A stretch of 64,000 nucleotides of DNA from Ophiobolus disseminans (GCA_010093685.1 MU006239.1:629530-693529); one strand, 5' to 3'; positions 11,326 through 23,984 are shown, counted from the first letter of the stretch. Translations and numbers: made by a program. Notes: a model not told the origin generated them from the letters alone.

Positions 11326-12255
11326 GATAACACTCTGCTCCTGCATTAAGTATATATTATAATCGCACTACTCGCTGCCAGCTCCCTTCACTCGCTATGT
11401 AACTCGTATACTCACTGATGCTGCTCCCATTCTCGGCCGTCCCTGCCTCGCGCTCCGCCCTACAAACTGCAGGCGCTGCACAACGCGTCTTTCGCTATGC
11501 CCTCCACAGTATTGCTACTAAAACTCCACAGCGCACTATCTACCTCCAATTGATATAGACAACTCTTCGCTTGCCTCTACGCTACCCGCTCTTTCTAGGC
11601 TATGCTAACAGTGACAACATCCTGTTGCCTAGTGCTGTACGGTTCTGACGCTTGCCTACTCCGTGTTGCCCACTACTCTGACCTACCTACCTACCACCGA
11701 AGAAGAACGCCTTCCCACGTGATCCCTCACGAAGCAAAGCTCCTCCTCCAGACCCTCAAACGATGAGAGTGGTACCCATACCGCCTGCTCCCTCAGCTAC
11801 ACTCTAAGCAGTTCCTCGTGTCGTTCCTCTCCCACGCCTCGCGTGCCTACTTTCCAAAACGCGAGCCAGATCAAGCGCTTGATTTGGCCGGGACCCAGAT
11901 TGCATCTTTTTCGCGTGTTGTCACTGCCACAAGCACCGGCGTAAATGAGGCAACGCGGTCGCGCAACGCGCCACTTAGAGGAGCGGAAGCATGGCTATGG
12001 ACACTAAGCGCCTAGCAAAGCCGCCGTTATCTGCCAAGGGAGCGTCCTGCGACTGCACGTAATTGTTGTCGATGTGCGTCCCTCTGAACTTTTTCAGCTT
12101 TTTATGCTCGCAGCGACTCGCGACGTCAGCTCATCATCCCGGCAGCTTGGCGCGGGTGGCTGATCGTGGTAGTAGGGCCGGGCGCAGATGAAGTCAGGCG
12201 CTAAGTAATTAGTGGAACCACCTAGAGATTCGGAATCGAATCGTCTTCTGGTACA
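11326..12255. other. No gene seen
   Basis: GC-variable sequence with one 65-residue plus-strand frame near 11818 that has no recognisable motif. Confidence 0.3.
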
Positions 12256-12324
12256 GCGGTGTTCCTGCACTGCGGTGTTCCTGCACTGCGGTGTTCCTGC
12301 ACTGCGGTGTTCCTGCACTGCGGT
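12256..12324. repeat. 16 bp minisatellite, 4.3 copies
   Basis: The unit GCGGTGTTCCTGCACT is repeated four times exactly and followed by a partial copy (GCGGT). It is not within a supported gene. Confidence 0.9.
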
Positions 12325-13177
12325 TATTCTCAGCGCACAGCCACCTTAACGTGCGCTTGCCAAAGTAGTCTTAGCGCTTTGTAACCCACATGTGGCTAAG
12401 AATGTAGCAGTATCCGTGAAATAGGCAACGTGTTTAAGAAGAAATACGAGAAGATGCGGGGTTGTACAGCAAACATTTGTGTGGCTGTCATAGGCTAACA
12501 ACGTAACACAGCATTATTGCTACATGCAATAGTGTCCACAGCGTTTGTCGCACACTTCCACGGACCTCGGTTTTAGATGCAAATAATTTGACGGAGGCGC
12601 AGTGGAGAATGGATCGGGATATCCCAAACATTGGTGATCACAGTTTGACAAGAGTTGATCAAATCATATTTATTTGTATATCTTAGCAACTAATTATTTC
12701 TGTGCAGTGCTCGATGTAAATCTTCTGTGCGTCTCTCATACGGCCTCAAATTTGTTCCGTCGCATTTTTTGATGGAAACCTCGACTTAAAAGACATCCTC
12801 CTCAAGAATCTCGCTGCTCGTGATATTTGCTTGAATATGACACGTCCCGATAGATTTTGTTTGTTGGACTTCAGAGCGCTTTTCGGGTTAAGACTTTATC
12901 TCATGGTCGCTCTCAAGTGTAATCGATTCTTCTCCCCAGCTCCTTGCAGTCGTGTCATAGTTTCCTCTTATGTAACCCACATTAACAAGAAATTTACATT
13001 AACCTAAGAAGCGTAATTTAACAACTATTTAGAAAATAACGTGGCTTTGTTGATACACTAAATAATGCAAATTTGCACCCTATCCTTCCCCCCCCCCCCC
13101 CAAAGAACCCGCAGTACTCCTTTCTCCTATATCTACCGTATCAAGACGGCGTAGTTAATTCAGTAAATAGGTGCGAA
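12325..13177. other. AT-rich spacer
   Basis: AT-rich sequence without frames of note. A run of 14 C lies at 13088-13101. Confidence 0.4.
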
Positions 13178-14330
13178 TTACGCAGCAGATGTGGTAGCCA
13201 GCTTCTTAAGTACTACGCCTAGGAAGCCGCCCCAATACCCATCCTCGCCCTCGTCTGTTCCGTACTTTAGCAAGTTCCTATATAGTCTAACCAACTGAAA
13301 GATGCCACGAATCGAATCCGTCCCGAGTTTCTCAAAGCGGTCCGAATCTGGGCCTAGCACATGCACACCACTCTCCCCACCACAAGCTCGTTTTGCAGAC
13401 AGGCGTAGCAGGCTCAATCATCGCCGCCGGCTCGAATAGAACCTGCGCGGTGCATGCAAGTTGCTGTTTCTTGCGCACAGCTGCAGCGATCCATATACTC
13501 ATCTGCAGCTCGGGCTCGGTACAGACTCCGTAAGCGGGCTTAACCTCAAATCCCGAAAAGAGAGCCGTCCGCTTTGTGAAAGTATCATGCGAGTGCGAAT
13601 TTTTTTTCCGTGTTTGCGGCAGTAAGGCGACTGTATAGTGATGAGTAGGCAGGGTGGCGAGGAGAGTATGAGAGGGTGTCATCGGTTTTACGGTCGATGA
13701 GCTTCAGGTGGGTAGCGTCGTTAGGGGTGGGGCCAGGTATTGCGGAGAGACAGGTAGGATTGATAGACTGGGATTGGCTTGATGAATTAGTTGAGGAGTG
13801 CTCGACTTTAGCGGAAACTGTACGCACACGCTTTGGAACCACCATTGGTCGTTGCCATATATACGCATCACGAGATGAATGAGAGGCTGTAATACATCAT
13901 TACACCACGCGTTCTCATCGCGGTTGCAACCCTTGCAATCGCGCGCGTTAAGGAACAAATTTTTCACTGTCGCCCATAAAGCCGTCAGCTCGTCGCCCGT
14001 AAGTACAGCCGACTACCAACTTCTGCAGTGCAGTGGCAACAAGCCTTGTTATGAGCTCTGCCTCCAAATCGCCGCTACGCTGCTATTTACGTAGTGCCGC
14101 CGCGGCAGACCGTCTGGCAGTCTGAGCAACACATCACCCGCAGCAGCTGTAGCCAAATGCAAACTCAAATGCTTGCCCACGCTTTACCAAATCCCGAAAA
14201 TCCTTATTCTTCACCTTCCACCTTTCTATCACTTTTTCGCGTTGTGGAACTCTACAGCCCACTTTGCACCACTAGTCAATTGCTGTGACCCGATCATCTA
14301 GCTGACTACGATGTCTCCTAGTCGCACATC
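13178..14330 (-). pseudogene. PD-(D/E)XK nuclease-like fungal protein, frameshifted
   Basis: Three overlapping minus frames together reproduce the layout of the fungal PD-(D/E)XK nuclease-like family. It begins with a charged N-terminal part (13704-13967: RDENAWCNDVLQPLIHL), then LIDRKTDDTLSYSP near 13690 carrying the conserved Asp, then GFEVKPAYG near 13547 as the E-x-K element, followed by ELQMSIWIAAAVRKKQQ, and a C-terminal part ending at 13178 (LVRLYRNLLKYG). The frame must change at least twice, so the gene is broken. The family is widespread and expanded in Pleosporales; its substrate is unknown. A second member sits at the right edge of the window. Confidence 0.7.
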
Positions 14331-15565
14331 AGCCTCCGTGCTCAGGGCTCCGCCGACACCACCCACAGCCCGTCGCGGATCAACGGAAACTTGAACATAG
14401 CTTGCCCTGCGCGGAACGCAGTGTCGGGTGCCCATCTAGTCAGCCAGCAGCTATCCGAGGACGACGCTATGGTGCCGATGAAGTCTAGCGTGTACTAGTC
14501 CGAGCCGCTATCATCGTGAGGCATGTGCTCTTCGAGCTTCACTTGCGCCGCTACCGACTGGCAGAGCGCATGTCCGTCCCACCGTGTACACTGTAGCATC
14601 AGCCTGCGCTAAGCCAAGGCTCGTCTTGCCCATCCGCCCTGTGTATTTCTTAAGTTGTGCGCCGGCGGGGGTTGCTTGTCGTTGATGGTGTCGCGTTGTT
14701 CGATTGCGAGTGGTGCGCTTTGTTGGAGGATGTGGATGCTGACGGCTTCTCTTCTACAAACGGATCCGTGTTCAAGGTCGTGCGAGAGGAGGGCAGGCGC
14801 AGCGGCGCAGTTGTACTGTATAGCAATATGTCTTTTTCTCTTCAACGCTTAACGTTTGCCGTCCACGACTGTCTTGCTTAGTGCAGCTACTGGACTAACG
14901 TTGCGTCGCTTCCGAGTCTGCGCCTGCTCCGGATGCTTGTTAATTCGAACAATCATGTTGGCAAAGATAATTTACGTCATGCTCAGAGACCGCATGCGCG
15001 ATGTGCGATACCGTGACTGTAAGCACCCTAAACTGACTCAATGAACTTGTAGTTTGATGACGAGGAGACATAAACGCTGGGTGAGCCCAATTAGACGTCA
15101 GAGCCTACGTCGCTCACCGAAAGCAGATATAGCGCAGAACATTCGTGCTTCCACAGCGTTTAGTGATATGGAGGTGTTAGCACAGGTAGCATCAAGCATA
15201 GTGTGGATGTCGAGCTTGTTGTTCGTGTAAATGCTCGCTCAGAATACTGAGGACGGCGTGGACGATTCGTGCAGACCGCGGGAGGGTCTGAGAGGGGACT
15301 TCTGCTCAATGTGAAGCGCCTAGCGTTGGGGCTGTTGGATGGTGCTGTGGTTGTCTTTTGCGGCGCGTGGTACCGTACCGGTACGCGCCGTGGAGTGGGG
15401 CGTTGCCAAGACTGCAGATCGTTGTCCGCGTTGCCAGCATCGTCAACGGTGGGATAGCAACGCATGGCACTTTAGACACGAACATTGAACACGAACACGC
15501 AACCAGGGAGCCATGCCAAGCCAGTATCAAGAAGAAAAATTGCTTCCACAATACTTCAAGGCCAG
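14331..15565. other. Possible decayed 5' part of the PD-(D/E)XK-like gene, otherwise nothing clear
   Basis: Minus-strand fragments rich in Pro/Ser/Arg (near 15160-15465) would fit the disordered N-terminus common in this family. They are separated by stops and cannot be joined with confidence. Confidence 0.25.
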
Positions 15566-16759
15566 ATGGATACCCAAGCACCTGCTGATCGTCGAGAGGT
15601 ATTCTTAACGTATCACGAACTCTTTATTGGAAAGAATGCGCAAGTGCGAAAGACAACGGCTATACGCAAAATTCTCCTAAATCATTTACCTTGCTTAAAA
15701 GAGTCTGCTGGCGACGCGTATATCAACAACATCATCTCTATCCTCAAGTCTCTTCTTGAGGATCGCGTGTTCCAGTCTAAGGAGCAGGCAAGCAAGCACT
15801 TTCTAGACCTCTTCACAAGATCGCCCTTGGAAAGGTCAACAGGAAACATCTCAAAGAAACGTAAGGCATCGCCTAGGAGGTCAATCAACGTTAGACGAGT
15901 AGTGCAAACTAAGGCTATCGACACATCAAGTCCAGGGACTACAGCCGGTATGTACTTCAGCTATTCTTTTATCTAATAAGTGACATCTCACATGCTTGCA
16001 TGTAGGAATTTCTATCCTTAATAGCCAAGGAAACGGACCCTTTCACGTAACTCTACGACCATCTACATTTCCCTACAACGTTTAACATTACATACTCTTG
16101 TCATCTCAGCAAATCCTTGAAGAAGTATGCTTCCGATTCATAAAGCAGTGGCTTCCTTCCTTGCTTGAGAAGTTTGGCTGGATTTGTGCAGCTGCGGTCG
16201 AGCTCACAAAGTGGGTACGTGTTATTAAGAATTATTTGGACATTCTGCCCAACGGTTGCATGAATACCGAACAAAAAGAGTGTTTCAAAGAAACCTTACT
16301 ATACATTACTTAACTACGCCACACTGCAGTTCATAGCCTGCACCTTACGTCTGTTTAGTTGCAAAAGCAAGTCCACTCTGCATATATGCTCGCCGAAGTT
16401 TTGCAAGACAATAAAGGCATAAGTAGATTGCAAACCATACATTTAAGGGTGGATACATCGGTTAAGAATATGGACCAGGATACAGAGGTATGAAGCAAGA
16501 AGCAGAACGTAGAGTCCGTTAGCTGGAGCTGATGCTGCAGACAACTATCGCGCAGCAGCAGAACAAGATATCTTTAGCAGCAGGCCAAGTGCTGATTGGT
16601 TCCATCACAACAGAATTCGGACTCCACTACCCGAATGCGGCAGCAGAAATCAAAGGCACATTAACATGCGACAAGCATGCTAGAAGTACTAGAGGCATTA
16701 TACTTATTAATGAGGACAATATTGAAAGTGACGAGAATTGGTTACAAACAGAATTGTAG
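15566..16759 (+). pseudogene. Unknown two-exon gene, coiled-coil C-terminus, TAG/TAA-interrupted
   Basis: The first ATG (15566) opens an exon that ends at a GTATGT donor. A 58 nt intron (15948-16005, TAG acceptor) joins in frame to a second exon. Exon 1 has a leucine-rich helical part (INNIISILKSLLEDRVF) and a basic stretch (NISKKRKASPRRS) like a nuclear localisation signal. Exon 2 contains ILEEVCFRFIKQWLPSLLEK and then TAA/TAG codons at 16081, near 16312 and near 16357, each one step from CAA/CAG. A one-base shift near 16490 leads to a glutamine-rich coiled coil (LELMLQTTIAQQQNK) and a final frame ending at 16759. No family is recognised. Confidence 0.5.
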
Positions 16760-17119
16760 TAGCTGCAAAGTTTATAGTATCCAAAAGCACTTGCTGTTTA
16801 CTAACCGGAACCTGGAACCCTTGTCAACTCTCTCACTGCAAACGCGCAGTGACAACCCGCCCATTCACCACTACGCACGGTGGGCACGGTGCGATGCAAT
16901 TCAGGCCTGGCGAGCAGCTTCTCTCTCTCCTCTACTCTTTCGAAATCCACCTTCGCCAACCCGCTAATAGGAGCGCAAATTACATCTTGGCTTGTCAGAC
17001 TTTGTCGCTTCCGCTTTTAGGTGCAATTACCCACCCCATGCGCCTGAGGGCGCCAGCGTTGCTGTATGTACTGACCGCAACAGCAACAGCACACTAGAAT
17101 TACTCCTCTCACGTCCGTT
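16760..17119. other. No gene seen
   Basis: Short overlapping frames only. Confidence 0.3.
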
Positions 17120-18069
17120 ATGCCTAACGCGCCTCGCCTGCTAGTGGCCAACGTTTCTGACACCGGAGGGGCCATCCGCCCGCCTTGGTCCCGTAACCGC
17201 CTATCCCGCGAAATCCAGTTTGTCCGATTCGTTATGCGCAGCCATCCTGAGACTGCTATGCCAATTCAAGACCTCCCACCTCCTGTGACAATGAGCCTGA
17301 ATGAGTTTCCCGAGCCTAGACAATGTGCTGGGATGTCTAGGTGCAAGTCTTGCTCAGCATACCCAATATATGTACTGATGGCGTGTCTAGCAGCACCCAA
17401 GTACATACTGCTCGCAGACATCTGGATGAACGATAACACAGGGCATAATGAGGATATGACAGGCCTTGGCTATGAATACAGGTGGCGCCACTACTGGCGC
17501 ATCTGGGCTACTCCGTATGCTGGCCATGTCTGGGTCATTATCTGCCACACGCAATCAACCTTCCGATGGAGGGACCCCACAGCCTTGATTCAACCAGGAA
17601 CACCTGCAGCGCTAGCTGTTCTCCAGCATATCCAACGAGGAATGCCTCCTCTCTCACCCGAGCCTCGAGGCCGCTCTGTGCAGGACACCTGCTTCATGCT
17701 CGGGAGCGCGTCTCTACTGTCTCTCTGGGGCAACATCCGTCAGGAACGCAGTGCTAACGTTTGGCCGAATGCAAGCTTCGCCGTGTTTCCAATTATCGGC
17801 AACTCTATTCAGCACCGCTTCTTCACTAGTACGTGTCCTTCGTATCTACCGAACTGTGTATGGACGTGCCTGCTAACATGTGTTACATCCGCGCAGTCCA
17901 GTTGGACACATACACGTCCCATACGGAGGCTATGACCGTCCTACATTACCGACGCCTAATGTGGATGCCGGACCTGAACGCAATTGCATCGGCGTTGCAG
18001 ATGAACGCCGCCCCGCCTGGCGCCTCCTCGAAACTGCATGACGCGTGGCACATGCGTGTTAAATGGTAG
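17120..18069 (+). pseudogene. Uncharacterised frames, possibly debris of a telomere-linked helicase gene
   Basis: One 271-codon plus frame (17120-17935) and an overlapping 78-codon frame (17833-18069) are Cys/Trp-rich and not clearly coding. The end of the second (SHTEAMTVLHYRRLMWM) loosely resembles the module that precedes the RecQ helicase in fungal telomere-linked helicases. Because a RecQ N-terminal fragment lies 400 bp away on the other strand, a rearranged helicase gene is possible. The resemblance is weak. Confidence 0.25.
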
Positions 18070-18468
18070 GTGTAGGGGAGCATCGAGAGCAAGTCGTAGG
18101 ACGAGGCATGGTGTCCCATGAACTTCCTTGCAGTTGCCTCAGGCGGGGATCGCTGGGCCAGCGTTTCCGCCCCCCCACGCGTGTGGCTGAGTTGGCGCGC
18201 GTCTGCCGCCCTGCAGCAGGTGCAGCAGCAAAGATGCATATTTGGTATTTAGTGGAGGGTGAGCGAGGCGGAACGACTCGTGTTGGCGGACGGTGGTAGG
18301 GTTGGTTGATCGCCGCTGTCAGGGCGGCCTGAACATACTTCGCTACACCCAATGCGACACAGTGTAGCGGTTGACTGAGGTCTTATTAGAGTTTGGCCGT
18401 GCGAAGCGCTCTATGTCGATTCTAAATTTCGTCTATTACATGCGTCGGCCATAGCACATTCTCGCGAA
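18070..18468. other. No gene seen
   Basis: Gap between the frames above and the RecQ fragment. Only short overlapping frames on both strands. Confidence 0.3.
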
Positions 18469-18563
18469 TCAGGGACCCCTCGCCCGCGCTCTGGGCAAGG
18501 TCTGTGCCAAGCATTGCAGGGACTGGCGTGGGGGAAAGCTGAGCGGCGTGCGCAGACCGGAAG

Positions 18564-18586
18564 CTGCAACTGCATGTGAGTGTACA
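18564..18586. repeat. 23 bp repeat, copy 1 (element end?)
   Basis: This 23 bp stretch and 23985-24007 are the same except for one base, in the same orientation, sharing the core TGCATGTGAGTGTACA. Copy 1 abuts the break in the RecQ fragment exactly, which suggests that it is the end of an inserted element. Confidence 0.6.
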
Positions 18587-18840
18587 ACGAGTGGCGTGTC
18601 ACCGGCTACAATGGCATCCAAGGCCATTTCTTGCTCGGGAGACTTGAAGGCTCTAAACTCCGCGCCCGTGATCTTGCGAATGGCACTCCGCACAAGCCCG
18701 GCATAGTCGTTAAGCGCCGGCCGGGCACGCTTAGGTTGCGGTGCCGTGGGAGTGTCTGCCGTGGCGGTCCCATCACACTCGGAGTCGTGCACGCGTTTCG
18801 CGCAGGGCGTCGGGGTGGGAGGCGTTGGGGTAGGAGGCAC
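18587..18840 (-). pseudogene. N-terminal fragment of a telomere-linked RecQ-type helicase
   Basis: The minus frame starts with proline/threonine-rich sequence, continues with basic KRARPALNDYAG, and then gives AFKSPEQEMALDAIVAGDT PLVV (two blocks). The second block is the stretch just before helicase motif I in fungal subtelomeric RecQ helicases. The homology stops abruptly at 18587, directly before the expected Walker A motif, where a 23 bp sequence shared with 23985-24007 begins. The catalytic part is missing, so this is a truncated copy. Presence of this family suggests subtelomeric origin. Confidence 0.6.
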
Positions 18841-18899
18841 CAGAATGCGAGGCGCCAGCGTGCGAGGCGTTGGGGCCGCTGTGGGTCTGCAGTTGGATT

Positions 18900-21194
18900 A
18901 TGGAGGCCATTACTGTGTTCATGAAGAGCTATGGAAAGGCACCGTAGCTAAGATTGCGATCGTATTATACCATAGCGTTGTGGGAGAAGTTAGAAATGGG
19001 ACAAGCGTGAGAGTCGTAGAGAGACACATGCTAGACGTAGGCTCTTCTCTTGTAATTAGCGGGCATAGTGAGACGCAAGAGATCGAAAGGCAACAACGAG
19101 ATCTTCTATTTCCCGATTCCATCGTCTCTGTAGACCATTGGAAATCTTTCATGCACATGGGGTATAGGAACTTAGATGCGGGATTTAGCTAGATAAGCGT
19201 AATTACCCGCGGGTTCAAATCATCAAACGCGGTTGACCAGTCCTTGACGTTTCCATAGCAGATAGTTCCTATTCCAATTCTTTCGAAAATCCCTGCTCCT
19301 ATATGGACAGGCCTCAAGATGAGAAGTTTTTGCGTAACTTCGAATATACAAGGCTATGGTGAATTGGAGGTAGACGCAAGCTCCATGTCTGTAGTTTTCC
19401 AAAACGTCTCCATCTCAAGGCAGTGCACAGTAGAACCTCCATGCGGAATATCTATGTCAAAACGAGCTTTTGCCGAGTATGTTATAGTCTTGCTCGTGTC
19501 TGCGATCCCTTCGAAGCTAGGTGGAAACTCTAGACTGGCTGTGTAGTTTTCAATGCTGAAGTTTCCAATACTGAATGACATCATCAATGTGCTGACTAGC
19601 ATTGTAGTCAGACGCCCCAAAAGTTTGATCTCCGCTCTTTTCAACGGGGTGGTCAATTTCTGGCCCGACTAGACGCCTTCCACTGAAATTATCGCTGCTT
19701 GAGCTGGGTGAGACCAACCTTCGTCCGCGAATAACGTATTTCTGGGAAGCAATGCTGAATCCCATCCCTACCACGACCACGAAGGCAAATTTGTTATTGT
19801 ATTCCGGTGGTGCGGCTCGTCATTTTCAAATCCCCATGTTAGATCTTTTAGGAGCCTGTGTCGCAAGAGACCCAATACCACTGCAGAGGAGCCCGACAGA
19901 TGCTGGTAGAACTTAGTAATTCCAGCGCAAGCATAGAGTTTGTCGTCCATCTTAGTAAATGCGCGAGACGAGTAATCAACCGCCTACGACCACCATAAAC
20001 GTGGTAAATCGTTCTTGGGAATTATATTGGGGACGAGCAGGGCCCGATCAAGCCTCTCCTCCAGGTGTCCCCCGACAGGCCCACCGTCTGCGTGCGGGAT
20101 GCATAGCGTGCCGTCTTCAGACTCTACTTTTTCGCGACATTGCCAGTAGGCCTGATCTTGAGTAAAATGTACGACTCGGGGGGATAGAGCCATCTCCTGC
20201 AGAACCCATCCACGTTTGCTAAGTGGGCTGTCAGGAATTCCAAATTGGCTTGCATATGTAGAGCGTAGGGTGCCTTTGATATGGGATCGCTTCGAACTGT
20301 CACCTGCATCTCTTATTGGCAAACTCAAGCGTAGATAGGCAGGCTGTAGGAGATCTAGGGAGGAGCCTCGGTCCGCATCGCTAGATACACAGGCAGCTAT
20401 GGTTACAGCTGCGTTGAGATATACTCTATCCATCTTGGCAGACTCGGTTTCCCAATCTACCGTGCTATCTTGCATGATACACAGAGAGTCAATCCAAAGG
20501 TGTTGGAGACCGAGTGCTTTAGTGATCTCAACAGCATCAACAAAGTTCTTTGGCAGCTGTAAGATTGGAAGCGATTCCTGATATTGTTTGATGTTACTCT
20601 TTGTCAGCAAAGACGGACTGGTCGTGGCTGGCCATCGATGGCTAAGGGCAGCGTATCTACCGTGGAACGGAGTGGCCTCCACGGACAGAAGTCGGACAGC
20701 AGTCGGTGAAGCTATTAGGTCAATCTTCAATATCCTAGAGGGACGGTCGGAGCTCTTGTACTTGTTACATTTGGGGTGATTGTTCTCGCAATTCTCTAGC
20801 CAGGTCCGAAATAGACGGGCTTGAGACACGAGATCTGGCTTCAATCTGCACCAAATAGCTCGATTGGAGATCTCATCTGTAAAAACATTAGATCATTTTT
20901 CTTCTTTGCTTGCGAGTCACTTACTCGAGTCAGAACAAAATGCCATTGCACCCATACAGCGGCCTTTGACCTGAAACCCAATATTTAAGAGTGACCGTGC
21001 GCTTTGTCGACTATTGATGTTTTTGCGGAAACGAGAGTTTTGAAGAAGCTGCATAACGGGCAATATCTTTCTGACCGGAGGAGTGCTTGGAGTCCACTTT
21101 GATGATCGATGCGTTTGGTGTCACCTGTCTCTGGAACGCCATGAAAACATGCTTGACAAAATCCGCAAAAGTTTGTCCTACTCGTTCCTGACAT
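18900..21194 (-). pseudogene. HET-domain (heterokaryon incompatibility) protein gene, damaged
   Basis: The central exon (20844-19984) is a good HET domain: YAALSHRWP, then VDAVEITKALGLQHLWIDSL, the acidic stretch before AKMDRVYLNAAVTIAAC, and PLSKRGWVLQEMALSPRV. It is preceded by a 48 nt intron (20924-20877, GTAAGT donor, TACAG acceptor). The N-terminal exon has a Cys-rich start (NFCGFCQACFHG; YCPLCSFF), with ATG 21194 as the most plausible start. It needs a frame change before the intron. Downstream the frame changes at LPSWSW near 19770 and again near 19650, so the C-terminus is broken. HET proteins trigger cell death after fusion of unlike hyphae. Confidence 0.75.
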
Positions 21195-21645
21195 TTCAGA
21201 TGGCTTTGTGGAGGGATCGAATCTGGTGAGGTTCTGAGCTTTCAGCCAAAAACTGTTGGCTGCAGCGTCAGAATTAATGACCTTAATGTTGGGAGATGTG
21301 ACGGCACGCGCCGAAAACTTCTGTGGCATGACTTCGGATTGCATATAATTTGGGTTGAATGCCGAAGTTCTGTAAGGTATGCGACAAAGTTGCGTATGTC
21401 GGGACGTCCACAATCGTACATCGAACAAGGCTGAAGCCGCGGTCGAGTCTCGCTTGTACAAGCCGATTGATGCCAAAAAAACCAAACAGTGACACTGCGT
21501 CAAAACGTCGAGAGATTTGTCGGACGCGGTACCTTGATCGCAAAAAGCGAGTTGCAGTCTGGAAGTGGTTGCGGATAAAGCCAGGCTGAAGGTGAGCTTC
21601 AGTGGCTTACCGTGTCCGTGCGCGTGATGCGCATGTTCGGGGATA

Positions 21646-23759
21646 CCATGCCCGTGCGCGTGGCGAGCCACCCCACCAAAACAACACGACAACGTACTTT
21701 GCGCGACGCCTTATAACTCAACCACTATGGCACCGATTGACGATGCGATTACAGCAATCGAATTGAAAGCACCAGGAGAAGAACTTTCGTACCGCGCAGT
21801 TGCTGAAATGTTCAACGTGGACCGAACGACGCTGTCGCGAAGACACCGAGGCCGTCAGAGCTCGCGAGACACCCAGATGGCCCATCAACACAAAATCAAC
21901 GCAGAACAGGAGGCAGAGCTTGTACAGTACATTAACGACCTCACAGAGAGAGCCTTGCCTCCTACGAGAGCCATGGTAAATGACTCGCGTCGCATATAGC
22001 TACAGGGCCCGTGAGCGAGTCGTGGGTGACGCGCTTTCTGGCTCGACACCGCGATCATCTCGTCTCAAAATGGACGTCTGGAATGGACTCTCTCCGCCAC
22101 AAAGCTGACTCTGGGGCCAAGTACAAGCTATACTTTGAGCTGCTACATGCTAAGATGAAGCAGTACAACGTACAACCCCAGAACACGTACAATATGGATG
22201 AAAAGGGCTTTATGGTGGGCGTACTAGGACGCTCAAAACGTGTGTTCAGTCGCTACTCTTGGGAGCAGAGACGGGCCACCAATACATTCCAGGATGGCTC
22301 TCGCGAATGGATAACCCTCCTGGCAGCTATTTGCGCAGATGGGACGACGCTGCCGCCAGGCCTCATCTATGCCGGAGCATCTGGCTCACTGCAGTCAACT
22401 TGGCTGGCTGGCATCAAGGCTGGAGAGCACGACGTCTTTGTAGCTTCATCACCTACCGGATGGAGTAACAACGACGTCGGGCTAGCCTGGTTAGAGCAGG
22501 TTTTCCACCGCTGTACGAAGCGGAAGGCGCGTCTTGGGAGGGAGTGACGTCTCCTCATACTTGACGGCCACGGCAGCCACCTTACGAAGGATTTTATTGA
22601 CTACTGCGACGCTCAAAAGTGCTCCTAGCCGTGTTCCCGCCTCACAGTACCCATACTTTGCAGCCACTCGACGTCGTCATGTTCAAACCTCTCTCGAACG
22701 CGTACACCTCCGCCCTCACCCGCCACCTCCAGCAGAGCCAAGGGCTAGTAGCTGTCAAGAAGGGCGACTTCTTCCCACTATTTTGGAGTGCGTGGGTGTC
22801 CTCCATGACGACAGAGACTACCCTCAAGGCCTTCAAAAGTACAGGTATATGGCCCATGGACGGAGAGACTATATTGAAGCGGTTTACGGACGATACCTCA
22901 GAGGCGCCCGCACGGCCCTCTGCTCTCACTTCAAACGACTGGCGTCACATAGAGCGTCTCGTACGCTCTGCAGTGAACGATCAGGGCGTAGATGAGTCAA
23001 AAAAGCTCTCCCAAACGCTGCACTCACTGGCCACCCAGAACGAGCTACTACGCCACGAAAAATACGGCTTAAAGAACGCTCTTACAGTCAAAAAGAGGCA
23101 CAAGAAGGTTGGTAAGCCTCTCGACTTGCAGCAGAGAGAGGAGCACCACAGTGGTGCCGTCTTCTGGTCTCCGCGAAAGATAAGAGAGACCCGTGCTCGT
23201 GAGGCCGTGAAGGAGCAGGAACAACACCAAGAAAAGCTTGCAAAGGCGAACAGGAAGGATCTTCATGCTGCTGCCAAGATGTACAAAGAAAAGCTGGCTG
23301 AGGAGAGACGTGTTGAGAGAGAGAGAGCCAAGTTGCTGAGAGATGAGACAAAGGCCCAAAAGGCGGCTGAACGCGCAGCCAAAATCGAAGCTCAAAACAC
23401 CAAAAAAAGCTACCCAAACAACCCATACAGGCAAGAGGAGAGCCTCAAGGCCTCCCCATCTGCGCCGAAGCGCCAGAGACGCGGTGGCGTGTCTGGATGT
23501 GTCGCTGCGTCGCCAGAGGCTGCACCAGCTGCGCCACCCAAAGTCAACTCTCGTGGCCGCCACATCAAGGTTCCACACAAATATAGATAGTACAAAATTA
23601 TCGCGAGCATGTTACTAGTCGCTACACCAAGAAATCTCTTGATTATAGCTTTTGTGGCGGTGCAATAACCTCATTTTTGTGGTGGTGAGAATATTGTTTT
23701 TGGCTCGTCGCGCAACCCGGCTCACCGCGCGACCCGGCTCACCGCGCGCACGAGCATGG
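21646..23759 (+). mobile_element. pogo/Fot1-type (Tc1-mariner superfamily) DNA transposon, 2114 bp
   Basis: The terminal inverted repeats begin CCATGCCCGTGCGCG at 21646 and, read inward from 23759, CCATGCTCGTGCGCG, staying similar for about 25 bp. They are flanked on both sides by TA (21644-21645 and 23760-23761), the target duplication of this superfamily. The 3' end also carries a repeated CGACCCGGCTCACCGCG subterminal motif. The transposase gene fills the interior. The left end lies next to the HET gene and contributes the His/Gly-rich extension seen in that frame. Confidence 0.85.
21727..23590 (+). pseudogene. pogo/Fot1-type transposase, two nonsense codons and one frameshift
   Basis: The start at 21727 opens an HTH domain (SYRAVAEMFNVDRTTLSRRH), then a CENP-B-type second HTH ending SESWVTRFLARH, then the DDE core. 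The first Asp is in TYNMDEKGFMVG, the second in LILDGHGSHLTKDF near 22560, and the third in HTLQPLDVVMFKPLSNAY. The C-terminal part is a long basic coiled coil (VKEQEQHQEKLAKANRK) and ends KVPHKYR. TAG at 21997-21999 and TGA near 22545 (where Trp is expected) interrupt it, and one extra or missing base in an A-run near 22615 shifts the frame. The element cannot make active transposase itself. Confidence 0.9.
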
Positions 23760-23984
23760 TAGCGTGCTGAGATATCTACCTCCTACGCTACGCATTGTGG
23801 CTATGAACAGCGGCTCTAAACGCTATAACCCTTGGGCAGTGATTATTCCCGACTTGGTCGCACAAATTGTACTGTATAACGCAGGTGGTCATGCTGACCG
23901 AAGCTAGAGTAGGTAGGGATAACTTTAATCTAAGCGAGACAGAGGTACGCGTGGGATAACAATTTAGCGGCATGCGAGCGGACA

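Noticed and set aside
21600..21692. His/Gly-rich N-terminus of the HET protein
   Set aside because: The HGHG-type residues are encoded by the terminal inverted repeat of the pogo element, so this is not part of the original protein.
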